This document shows, piece after piece, positions 17,497 through 25,234 of a DNA stretch of 49,044 nucleotides (position 1 is the stretch's first letter; each line of letters begins with the position of its first letter). The DNA is taken from contig JAAXXD010000009.1 in NCBI GenBank assembly GCA_013334655.1, positions 1-49,044 on the forward strand, read 5' to 3'. The stretch is from Chlorobaculum sp. Lineage in GTDB: Bacteria; Bacteroidota; Chlorobiia; Chlorobiales; Chlorobiaceae. Both the position numbers and the translations under genes were made by a program. The notes under the pieces were generated by a model. That model searched no databases. It had not been told where the DNA came from and worked only from the letters and a program-made list of their open reading frames with translations.

Positions 17497-17916
17497 ATGA
17501 AATCCGCTGCAGAAGATCATTCATTGCCCGAATCCGGCGCGCCGCCCAAACTCACGACGCAATGGATCGGAGCGCTCGCCCTGGCGCTGGCAGGAGCGTT
17601 CGTGCCAAGGCCGGAGTTCCGGTACGGTTTTCTGATGATCGACACCGTTATCCATCTGGTGATCTTCGTCTTTCTGGCCTTCATTCCGATGATCTGTTTC
17701 AGAAACCGGAAAACCACCTTTCTCCTCGCCATTTCGATGGCCCCATTCGGTTATCTGCTTGAAACCCTCCATGTGATGGTTACCGGAGAGAACTTTAACG
17801 CCATCAATGCTCTCGTCAACAACGCCGGAGTTCTTGCCGGTATCGCCGCCGGATTTGTGCTTCGCCTTAAACTGCACTATGAACGCAGAACCCCCGACCC
17901 CCGAAGCGAAGAGTAA
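17497..17916 (+). CDS. VanZ-like small membrane protein
   Basis: 139 residues starting at ATG 17497, 13 bp after the polymerase-like gene. Four hydrophobic segments are seen (about 24-36, 46-66, 72-90, 105-125). The layout MIDTVIHLVIFVFLAFIPM, then FGYLLETLHVMV resembles the VanZ family, in which a conserved D/H pair and an E lie in the helices. VanZ-like proteins are common in exopolysaccharide clusters but their biochemical role is unknown. The C-terminal tail is charged and cytoplasmic in appearance. Confidence 0.65.
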   Translation: MKSAAEDHSLPESGAPPKLTTQWIGALALALAGAFVPRPEFRYGFLMIDTVIHLVIFVFLAFIPMICFRNRKTTFLLAISMAPFGYLLETLHVMVTGENFNAINALVNNAGVLAGIAAGFVLRLKLHYERRTPDPRSEE

Positions 17917-18008
17917 ACAGCAACGTTAACGGCAAATCTGGTCAACCATCGCCAATCTGAACCATCGGCGCGGCAAACCGCTCATTTCAAAACGACAGTG
18001 CGACAGCC

Positions 18009-19043
18009 ATGAAAACCTCTATACTTTATGCAGGTCTCGCCTCACCGCATGTCGGCTGGCTGGCCATTGACGAGTTGGCGGAGCTTTTCGCTCACTATTT
18101 CGATGCTGAAATTCTTTCGCCGAAAACCCGCGCCGCCGAGTGGCCGAAACGCCTGATTCGCCCCGACAGCATCAGCTACGAGCCGTTGCAGACAAACGGC
18201 GGCGATGTGCTGATCGTCATCGCCAGAAATCCGGGCGACCTCGGCATGATCGATGCCATCGCCGATTGCCGTAAAAAATTCAGCAAAATCTACGCCTTCG
18301 TCACCGACTCCTACTTCCATGCGGGGTATGGCAAGGAGACTGCGCAGTTCGATGCCATCACCGTCACCGCGCACGAAGATGTGAATTTTCCGAAAGAGCA
18401 GTTCGGCATCGCGGTGCATCAGCTCTATCAGGGCACGGACGCCATGAAGTGGGCGCCACGCAAGCCGATGGCGAGAGAGATCGATATTACCGGCTTCGGG
18501 CGAATGCCGTCGAGCTATCACGCGAGTTTCGTGGAGCGCTTTCACCCGATGCAATCGCCATACCTCTACCTGCACTCGCCGCTCGGCAATCTGACCGGAC
18601 CGAATATCCGCCTCGAACGCGGAATGCTGTTCAAGCTGCTGCACCGCACCCGAATCTCGCTCGCGTTTCATCTCTACGTGGAGCCGGAGGGCAACCGCCC
18701 GCGCTCGATGATGGTGACGAGCCGATGGCTCGAATCGCTGCTCTCGGGGTGCATCGTCGCCGGAAAGCGGCCTGTGTCGCGGATGGCCGACGAGATGCTC
18801 TTCTGGCCCGGCGCGACGACCGAGCTTTCCGACGATCCCGCCACCGCCGCCGACGAGCTGGTGGATATGCTCTCGCGAAACGACGAGCTGGAGGAGCAGC
18901 GGCGCATCAACATCACGCAAACGATCATGCACCACGACTGGCGCTACAGAATCGAACGCTTCTGCAAACTGATGAACCTGCCGCTTCCCGCCGCGCTGCC
19001 CGGCGATATCGCCCGCCTCCAGGAGCTGCGCCCGTCATTCTGA
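18009..19043 (+). CDS. Putative glycosyltransferase (CgeB-like, GT-B fold)
   Basis: 344 residues. The N-terminal half shows alternating strands and helices (MKTSILYAGLASPHVGWLAI, GGDVLIVIARNPGD). The C-terminal half has a donor-domain pattern SRWLESLLSGCIVAGKRPVS followed by ELSDDPATAADELVDMLS, as in CgeB-like/Glyco_trans_1_2 proteins. The family is only weakly defined, so the call is moderate. It is separated from the VanZ-like gene by 92 bp, a larger gap than elsewhere in the cluster. Its stop codon TGA (19041-19043) lies within GTCATTCTGAATG (19034-19046), the same 13 bases that begin the hairpin repeat at 19117. Confidence 0.65.
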   Translation: MKTSILYAGLASPHVGWLAIDELAELFAHYFDAEILSPKTRAAEWPKRLIRPDSISYEPLQTNGGDVLIVIARNPGDLGMIDAIADCRKKFSKIYAFVTDSYFHAGYGKETAQFDAITVTAHEDVNFPKEQFGIAVHQLYQGTDAMKWAPRKPMAREIDITGFGRMPSSYHASFVERFHPMQSPYLYLHSPLGNLTGPNIRLERGMLFKLLHRTRISLAFHLYVEPEGNRPRSMMVTSRWLESLLSGCIVAGKRPVSRMADEMLFWPGATTELSDDPATAADELVDMLSRNDELEEQRRINITQTIMHHDWRYRIERFCKLMNLPLPAALPGDIARLQELRPSF

Positions 19044-19116
19044 ATGCAGGGCAGAAAGGAAACGACTTTTTTAATCCAGACATTCCGTATCGCAAGGAAA
19101 TTTCGGAAAATCCTCT

Positions 19117-19212
19117 GTCATTCTGAATGAAGCAAAGCGGAATGAAGAATCCATCTTCATACGAAATAAAGAGTTCTGGATTCTTCTCCCGACGTGTCGG
19201 GATCAGAATGAC
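19117..19212 (+). repeat. Hairpin-forming intergenic repeat, copy 1
   Basis: The outer arms are GTCATTCTGA (19117-19126) and TCAGAATGAC (19203-19212). Nested arms are GAAGAATCCA (19144-19153) and TGGATTCTTC (19178-19187), followed by a small hairpin CCCGACGTGTCGGG. The same set of arms in the same order occurs at 32315-32443 inside a larger element, so this is a dispersed MITE/REP-like family. It lies between the GT gene and the radical SAM gene and may fold in the transcript. Confidence 0.85.
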
Positions 19213-19279
19213 ATCGGGAAAGAGTGTCCCTGAACCGACAATTGATACGTTTAGTGAGTAAAGTAATAATTACCACGCC

Positions 19280-20374
19280 ATGAAAGTCACCGAACTGGCC
19301 CGCATGGGCTTGAACCATACGCGCAACGCGGTTGCCGAGTCGCTCTACATTAACCACGGCATCGATTTCACCCGCCCCGTCACCTTTCACGCTCTGGTCA
19401 ACGAGCGCTGCAACTGCAAGTGCCGCCACTGCGAGTACTGGCGGCAGGCGGAGTACATCCCGGAGATGTCGATCGAAGAGTGGCAGAAGACGCTGCTCAG
19501 CATCAAGGAGTTCACCGGGCGATTCTCCGTCAACTTCAGCGGCGGCGAACCCTTGATCAAGAAAGGATTTATCGACCTGTTGCGCTTCTGCCGCGACAAC
19601 GATATTCTCGCTGGCGTCACCACCAACGGCGCGATGCTGAACGAAAAGAACGTGCAGGAGCTGGTAGCCGCGCGTCCGTTCAACCTCAACATTTCGGTGG
19701 ACTCGACCAAAGCTGAGGTACACGACTACGTGCGCGGCATGAAGGGATTGCTCGACCGGATCGTGCGCGGCATCGAACTCTTGAAAGTGGAGCAAGAGAA
19801 GCAGGGAGTCACCTTTCCGATCATCATCAAGCCAACCGTCATGTCGGCGAATTTCCGCGAGCTGCCGGAGATCGTGCGCTGGGCGGAGAATATCGGCGCG
19901 ACGGCGGTGAACTTCCAGCCGCTCGGTCGCTGGACGCCGGAGACCTACGACGAATTGTGGATCGAAGAGAAGGATATGGCCGAGTTCGAGAAGGTCATCG
20001 ACCAACTCGTCGAGATGAAACGCGCGGGATCGCCGATCATGAACAGCGAGGAGATTCTGCGCCTCATGCCCGCGAGCTTCCGCGAAGAGAAGGCGTCGCC
20101 GGAGCACCTGCCCTGCCGCATCGGCCTGCACGAGTTCTACATCCGCCCCGACGGCGAGGTGAAACTCTGCTTCCACTTTCCCTCCATCGGCAACACCACG
20201 AAGGAGTCGGCGAAGGAGATATGGACGGGCGCAAAGGCCAAAAAGATTCGCGAGGCGACCATCAAGTGCGACAAGCTCTGCCTGCTCACCTGCCTGTCGC
20301 AGAAGTCATTGCTCAACAAGGCGAGCCAGGCGCTCACCATTTTGACGCGCCAGAAAACCAAAGCCGCACAGTGA
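19280..20374 (+). CDS. Radical SAM protein with SPASM domain
   Basis: 364 residues. The radical SAM [4Fe-4S] site CNCKCRHC matches CxxxCxxC (about residues 44-51), followed by the SAM-binding NFSGGEPLIKKGF and the beta-strand motif LNISVDS. The C-terminal SPASM region holds further cysteines (CRIGLHEFYIRPDGEVKLC, then CDKLCLLTC), expected to bind auxiliary Fe-S clusters. Such proteins (MoaA/PqqE/AnSME-like) make radical changes on peptides, sugars or lipids. No precursor peptide is seen, and three glycosyltransferase genes follow directly (first gap 7 bp), so a role in making or modifying a glycan building block is possible. Substrate unknown. Confidence 0.9.
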   Translation: MKVTELARMGLNHTRNAVAESLYINHGIDFTRPVTFHALVNERCNCKCRHCEYWRQAEYIPEMSIEEWQKTLLSIKEFTGRFSVNFSGGEPLIKKGFIDLLRFCRDNDILAGVTTNGAMLNEKNVQELVAARPFNLNISVDSTKAEVHDYVRGMKGLLDRIVRGIELLKVEQEKQGVTFPIIIKPTVMSANFRELPEIVRWAENIGATAVNFQPLGRWTPETYDELWIEEKDMAEFEKVIDQLVEMKRAGSPIMNSEEILRLMPASFREEKASPEHLPCRIGLHEFYIRPDGEVKLCFHFPSIGNTTKESAKEIWTGAKAKKIREATIKCDKLCLLTCLSQKSLLNKASQALTILTRQKTKAAQ

Positions 20375-20381
20375 ACCCGCG

Positions 20382-21491
20382 ATGAACGAAGTGCACCCCG
20401 ACAACCTCAACAGCCCGGCCTACAGGAATGGCCGCGACCTGCCCGAGATCGACTGCATCCTCATCGGCGTCAACAGCGCGAAAACGCTGGGGCGCTGCAT
20501 CGAGTCGATCTGCTCCGGCAGCTATCCGGCGGAGAAACTGCATATCATCTACGCCGATGGCGGCTCGACCGACGAGAGCATCGCCGTGGCCAAACGCTTC
20601 GCCGGAGTAACGGTGCTCGCGCTTACCCCAGAGTACCCGACGCCGGGACTTGGCCGGAACGCCGGATGGAAAAGCGGCAACTCGCCCTTCGTGCAATTCC
20701 TCGACTCGGACACCATCGTCGATCCAGAGTGGTTCCGGAAAGCGGTCGCCTGGATGCGCGACGCCCGTCTCGGCGCGGTCATCGGCTTCCGCCGCGAGCT
20801 GCACCCGGAGCGTTCCGTCTACAACTGGATCGGCGATCTCGAATGGAACGGCCCGGTCGGCGAATCGGACTGCTTCGGCGGTGACGTGCTCCTGCGCCGC
20901 GAGGCGCTCGAAGCGACCGGCGGCTACGACGAAACGCTCGTCGGCGGCGAAGACCCGGAGCTGAGCCGCCGCATCATCCGCGCCGGATGGAAGATCGAGC
21001 GCATCGACGCCGTCATGACGCGCCACGACCTGGCGATGACCACCGTGAAGCAGTACCTCAAACGCGCTTACCGCTCCGGCTACGGCTTCGCCGCCGTACG
21101 GGCGCGGGAGGCGAAACTCGGCAGCGATTTCTGGAAAGCGGATTTGCGCAAGATCGCCATCAAGGGCGGCGGCTTCATCGCGGCGGAAAGTCTGGCGACA
21201 GCGATGCTCCTCGCCGCCCGTCCCTCGCTGATCGCGACGCTCGCGGCGGCGGCGCTCTCTGTGGCGGGAGTGCCGCTGCTTTTCTCGCCGCGCCTCTTCA
21301 AGGTCGGCAAGTTCATGCGGGAGAACAAGTTGACCCGCAAGGAGGCCAAAATCTACGCCTTGCACTGCTCGGTGACTGTGCTGCCACAACTCTTCGGCGT
21401 CGCGCGATACTACGCGGGCGCACTTACCGGACGCCCGCTGAAAAACAAACGAAGCGCTTTGAAAACCGGACTTTCACATCCAGAAGCATGA
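20382..21491 (+). CDS. GT2 family glycosyltransferase with C-terminal membrane segments
   Basis: 369 residues. The GT-A domain spans about 20-250: IDCILIGVNSAKTLGRCIES, IIYADGGSTDES, the DxD site VQFLDSDTIVDPEW, GGDVLLRREALEATGGYDE and the GEDPELSRRI motif. The C-terminal 110 residues include a hydrophobic part (about 268-312) that could anchor it to the inner membrane. It overlaps the following GT4 gene by ATGA (21488-21491). Confidence 0.9.
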   Translation: MNEVHPDNLNSPAYRNGRDLPEIDCILIGVNSAKTLGRCIESICSGSYPAEKLHIIYADGGSTDESIAVAKRFAGVTVLALTPEYPTPGLGRNAGWKSGNSPFVQFLDSDTIVDPEWFRKAVAWMRDARLGAVIGFRRELHPERSVYNWIGDLEWNGPVGESDCFGGDVLLRREALEATGGYDETLVGGEDPELSRRIIRAGWKIERIDAVMTRHDLAMTTVKQYLKRAYRSGYGFAAVRAREAKLGSDFWKADLRKIAIKGGGFIAAESLATAMLLAARPSLIATLAAAALSVAGVPLLFSPRLFKVGKFMRENKLTRKEAKIYALHCSVTVLPQLFGVARYYAGALTGRPLKNKRSALKTGLSHPEA

Positions 21492-22708
21492 CTCAAAAGC
21501 CCATCGCCTATCTGTGCAGCGAGTACCCGGCAATCTCGCATACCTTCATCTACCGCGAGATCGAGTCGCTGCGAAAGGCCGGAATGACGGTCCACGCGGC
21601 GTCGATCCACAGGCCGGAAAAGCTCGACCTCATGACCTCTGCCGAGCAGGAGGAGGCTGCCAATACGCTGATGGTGCTCTCGCAATCGGTGACAGACATT
21701 GCCGGAGCGCACCTGCACTGCCTCGCGAAAAATCCCGGCGGATACTTCCGTATGGCGGCGGACGCTTTCCGGCTGCTCTTCCGTGGCCCGAAAAATCCCG
21801 TCAAGGCGGCGGCCTACTTCGCCGAAGCGGGCATTTTGCTGCGCTGGGCGCACAAGCACGGCATCACGCACATTCACGAGCACTTCGGCAACCCGACGGC
21901 TCTCGTGGCGATGCTCATGAAGCGCTACGGCGACATCACCTTCAGCATCTCGGTGCACGGCCCGGACATCTTCTACACGGTCGATTCGGCGATGCTGCCC
22001 GACAAGGTGCGCGAGGCGGCATTCGTGCGCTGCATCAGCCACTACTGCCGCAGCCAGATCATGCGCATCAGCGAGGTGGAGCGCTGGGATCGCTTCCACA
22101 TCGTGCGCTGCGGTATCGATCCCGATCTCTACACGCCGAGGCCCGAACCCGGCAACGCCGTGCCGGAGCTGCTCTGCGTCGGACGGCTGACTCCCGCCAA
22201 GGGACAGCACATCCTGATCGAAGCGTGCGCGATGCTCGACAAGGCGGGCGTGCCGTTCCACCTCACGTTTGTCGGGGACGGCCCCGACCGCGAATCGCTC
22301 AAAAACTACGCGCAGTCGATTGGCATCGCGGGCAAGGTGCTCTTCACCGGCGCGCTCGGCCAGGACAAGGTGCGCGAGCACTACGACCGCGCCGACATCT
22401 TCGTGCTGGCGAGCTTCGCCGAGGGGGTGCCCGTGGTGCTCATGGAGGCGATGGCCAAGGAGATTCCGGTCATCTCGACCCGCATCACCGGCATTCCCGA
22501 GCTGATCGAACACGAAGAGGATGGTTTGCTTGCCGTGCCCGGCGATCCCGAGGATTTGGCGAGACAGATCCGCAAGCTGCTCGACAACCCCGCGCTTCGC
22601 ACGCAGTTCGGCAAAGCGGGACGGCAAAAGGTCAGCGACATGTATAACCAGCATAAAAACAACGACTTGCTGGTGGAGCACTTCCAGAACGAAATGAACG
22701 GCAACTGA
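21488..22708 (+). CDS. GT4 family glycosyltransferase (WcaL/exopolysaccharide type)
   Basis: 406 residues starting at ATG 21488; the open frame continues upstream but there it is only a shadow of the preceding gene. N-terminal acceptor domain: AYLCSEYPAISHTFIYREI, then HIHEHFGNPTALVAML and FSISVHGPDIF. C-terminal donor domain: LLCVGRLTPAKGQHILIEAC, FVGDGPDRESL, then ADIFVLASFAEGVPVVLMEA with the conserved Glu pair. The layout matches colanic acid WcaL-like enzymes. Its stop overlaps the start of the next gene (TGATG at 22706-22710). Confidence 0.93.
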   Translation: MTQKPIAYLCSEYPAISHTFIYREIESLRKAGMTVHAASIHRPEKLDLMTSAEQEEAANTLMVLSQSVTDIAGAHLHCLAKNPGGYFRMAADAFRLLFRGPKNPVKAAAYFAEAGILLRWAHKHGITHIHEHFGNPTALVAMLMKRYGDITFSISVHGPDIFYTVDSAMLPDKVREAAFVRCISHYCRSQIMRISEVERWDRFHIVRCGIDPDLYTPRPEPGNAVPELLCVGRLTPAKGQHILIEACAMLDKAGVPFHLTFVGDGPDRESLKNYAQSIGIAGKVLFTGALGQDKVREHYDRADIFVLASFAEGVPVVLMEAMAKEIPVISTRITGIPELIEHEEDGLLAVPGDPEDLARQIRKLLDNPALRTQFGKAGRQKVSDMYNQHKNNDLLVEHFQNEMNGN

Positions 22709-23910
22709 TGCAGACCATCAAAATCATCGCGGAGCTGCTGGTCATTCTGCTCTCGCTCCCGGCGCTCTACCTGTTCATTGTCACCATCGCCGCATATCTT
22801 TTCAGAAAGGAGGAGCTGGCGACGAACCGTATGTTTGAAATCGGCGTGCTCATCCCGGCGCACAACGAGGAGGCGGGCATCGCGGGCACTATCGAAAGCA
22901 TCCACGCCAACGACTATCCGGCGGAGAGCGTCAAAATCTTCGTCATCGCCGACAACTGCGACGACAACACCGCCGAGGTCGCGCGAAACGCCGGAGCGAC
23001 GGTGGTGGAGCGATTCAACAAGGATCATCGCGGAAAAGGGCAGGCGCTCGACTGGTTCCTCAAAAGGCATAAAGAGCTCTACAACGGCCTCGATGTCATC
23101 ACCATCATTGACGCCGACGTCCGCGCCGACCGCAACTACCTGCGCGAAATCAGCCTCTCCTTCAGCCAGCCGGGCGTCCAGGCGCTTCAGGCATACAACG
23201 GCGTCAGCAACCCCGAGGCCGGATGGCGACCCGCGCTCCTCGACGCGGCTTTCAACGTCTTCAACCACCTGCGCATGGCCGGGCCGTTCCAGCTCTCGGA
23301 AAGCTGCGTGCTCAAGGGCAACGGCATGGCGTTCGACAAATTTCTGATCGAGGAGACCGGCTGGCCCTGCCACTCGATCGTGGAAGACATGGAGTTCAGC
23401 CAGCTCCTCTTGATGAACGACATCAGCGTACACTACAACCCGGACGCCATCGTGCGCAGCGAAATGGTCACCTCCGGCGCAAACGCATCGAGCCAGCGCA
23501 AACGGTGGGAGAGCGGACGCTTCAACCTCGTCGCGACGATGGCATTTCCGCTGCTCAGGCTGTTCTTCAGCACCGGCCAGATTCGCTACCTCGTCGCTTT
23601 CGCCGAGCTCGCCGTCCCCCCACTCACGCTGCTCGTGCTCCTCTTCGCCGCCGTCTCGCTCCTGTCGCTCACGCTGCTCCACGGAGTCTGGAACCAGATC
23701 GTCGCCGCGTGGTGGGCCATTCTCCTTTTCTACGTCGTGTCAGGACAAATCCAGCGCCGCGCTGGACTCCACACCTGGCGCGTTCTCCTCGCCGCCCCCT
23801 TCTACATCCTCTGGAAAATCCCCCTCTATCTGACCATGGCAATCCGCAAAAAAAGCGACGCCTGGGTGAGAACAAAGAGGGAGGGCGAGACCTCAGAGTC
23901 AGAGAAGTGA
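22708..23910 (+). CDS. Membrane-bound processive GT2 glycosyltransferase
   Basis: 400 residues. One N-terminal membrane helix (about 6-30) precedes a GT2 domain with all four signature sites: IADNCDDN, IIDADVRAD, VEDMEFSQ and QRKRWESGR (the QxxRW motif). Three or four helices follow (about 285-385). This is the arrangement of PgaC/cellulose synthase-like enzymes that both polymerise and pass sugar chains through the membrane. It is the last gene of the locus and ends just before the sequence becomes AT-rich. Confidence 0.92.
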   Translation: MQTIKIIAELLVILLSLPALYLFIVTIAAYLFRKEELATNRMFEIGVLIPAHNEEAGIAGTIESIHANDYPAESVKIFVIADNCDDNTAEVARNAGATVVERFNKDHRGKGQALDWFLKRHKELYNGLDVITIIDADVRADRNYLREISLSFSQPGVQALQAYNGVSNPEAGWRPALLDAAFNVFNHLRMAGPFQLSESCVLKGNGMAFDKFLIEETGWPCHSIVEDMEFSQLLLMNDISVHYNPDAIVRSEMVTSGANASSQRKRWESGRFNLVATMAFPLLRLFFSTGQIRYLVAFAELAVPPLTLLVLLFAAVSLLSLTLLHGVWNQIVAAWWAILLFYVVSGQIQRRAGLHTWRVLLAAPFYILWKIPLYLTMAIRKKSDAWVRTKREGETSESEK

Positions 23911-24231
23911 CCCCTGAAGGGAGAAGCCTCTGACATTGACACGCCCTTACCAGCCGACAAACCCGGTCGATACGATCCTCTCCGCCTATACCAATCCCGC
24001 AATGCGAGTATGATCTCGAAAAATCGAGAAGGATAAATAGCTGTTTTTGAAATCCATAAAATCAGAAGTATTTTTTATCACAAATGTATCTTTTTGAAAA
24101 CGCTTGAATTGCAATTGAAAAACGGGATAGCCTCACAAATTGATAGCATAACTGAAATGCGCGATATGCATCACAAGCTTGTTTCTTTGATATCCATCTA
24201 ATCCAACGGCGCCGGAAAAGGCGATTCAGCT
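23911..24231. other. AT-rich intergenic stretch closing the polysaccharide locus
   Basis: From about 24000 the base composition drops clearly compared with the preceding 22 kb, with runs of A and T. No open frame of note and no clear terminator hairpin are seen. It probably carries the promoter of the endolysin-like gene at 24232, but no confident -10/-35 pair can be named. The composition change marks the edge of an accessory region. Confidence 0.5.
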
Positions 24232-24654
24232 ATGATCAACAGTCGTCACATCGAAGAGTTGCACCCCCATGTACAACTACTTGCAAATCAAATGATCGAA
24301 GAGTGCAAAAAAGCTGAAATCGATCTGCTCATAACGAGCACGTATCGAGATTTCGAGAGTCAGAATGCGCTCTACGCCCAGGGCCGGACAACGCCGGGAA
24401 AAATCGTGACCAATGCCAAAGGCGGGCAAAGTTATCATAACTGGCGCGTCGCGTTCGACGTAGTTCCAATCGTAAATGGAAAGGCGATGTGGAATGATTC
24501 GGTACTGTGGCAGAAAATCGGAGCTATCGGACGCTCCTCTGGTCTTGAATGGGCGGGAGACTGGAAAAAATTCAAGGAGTTTCCTCACTTCCAGTTCACC
24601 GGCGGTTTGACGCTCGCTGATTTCCAACAGGGAAAACAGGTTGTTATCGCCTGA
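24232..24654 (+). CDS. Phage-type M15 endolysin (L-alanyl-D-glutamate peptidase-like)
   Basis: 140 residues, the length of the single-domain M15 phage lysins such as that of T5. The zinc site is complete: SYHNWRVAFD gives H69 and D76, GLEWAGDW carries the catalytic Glu (E106), and FPHFQF gives H119. The early STYRDFESQNALYAQGRT motif is also typical of the family. There is no signal peptide, as expected for an enzyme released with a holin. No other phage gene is nearby, so it appears to be an orphan from a lost prophage or a domesticated lysin. Composition is AT-richer than the flanking glycan genes. Confidence 0.9.
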   Translation: MINSRHIEELHPHVQLLANQMIEECKKAEIDLLITSTYRDFESQNALYAQGRTTPGKIVTNAKGGQSYHNWRVAFDVVPIVNGKAMWNDSVLWQKIGAIGRSSGLEWAGDWKKFKEFPHFQFTGGLTLADFQQGKQVVIA

Positions 24655-24694
24655 TACAGAGCCCTAATCTGAACGATTTGGCATAAAAAAAGCC

Positions 24695-24830
24695 CTCAAT
24701 CAAAGGAATAACGTGTTATTTGGTAATGGGTAAACTCGAAATTACCATTGCAGTCAACACCACCCGCAGGAGGAGGGTTTTATGGCTAACAATATTACTA
24801 TGGCATTCAAATAGGTGACTTTTGATTGAG
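24695..24830. repeat. Inverted-repeat-bounded segment with a 10-codon open frame
   Basis: CTCAATCAAA (24695-24704) and TTTGATTGAG (24821-24830) are perfect inverted copies. Between them is an inner pair TGGTAAT/ATTACCA and a strong ribosome binding site AGGAGGAGGG placed 6 bases before ATG 24782, which reads only MANNITMAFK before TAG (24812-24814). The unit may be the left edge of the decayed insertion sequence that follows, or a truncated gene start. Function unknown. Confidence 0.4.
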
Positions 24831-24857
24831 ATTTGCTATTGAAGATTATGATAAGGA

Positions 24858-25234
24858 ATGATGCCCTATCGTATACATCTGATACGCATAATGGCCGTTG
24901 ACATGGTCTTCAAAAATGGAATTTCACAACGTGCAAAGGCCAAGGCGTTCGGTGTTTCACGCCAGCATGTTGTTCAGTGGTGCCAAGGTTTTAAAACGGC
25001 GGCTATGAGGCACTTGAACCTGAACGTCGTGGTCGGCGTCCAGGCGAACAAATGCTTCTGAAGCCTGGCAATGTAGCGTCATTGTCAACTCTATTTGTGA
25101 CCATACTCCCGATCAGCCGAAACTGCGTTTGTGCTGTGGGAGCGAATAGGCATGCGTGCACCTATTCAGAAAAATATGGCATCACCCTGGCGTTGTGAAC
25201 CGTTGCCGAGTATCGCCCCCTATTCCTCACGCAA
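24858..25234 (+). pseudogene. Decayed IS630-family transposase fragment
   Basis: The first frame encodes a helix-turn-helix start (MVFKNGISQRAKAKAFGVSR, then QHVVQWCQGF) and then shifts near 25000 to another frame reading GGYEALEPERRGRRPGEQ, the usual continuation in IS630/Tc1-like transposases. Further on TPDQPKLR, VLWERIG and, in a third frame, YGITLAL-stop-TVAEY match the second HTH part of the same family. At least two frameshifts and one stop separate these blocks, and the DDE catalytic domain is absent, so the element is dead. Confidence 0.75.
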
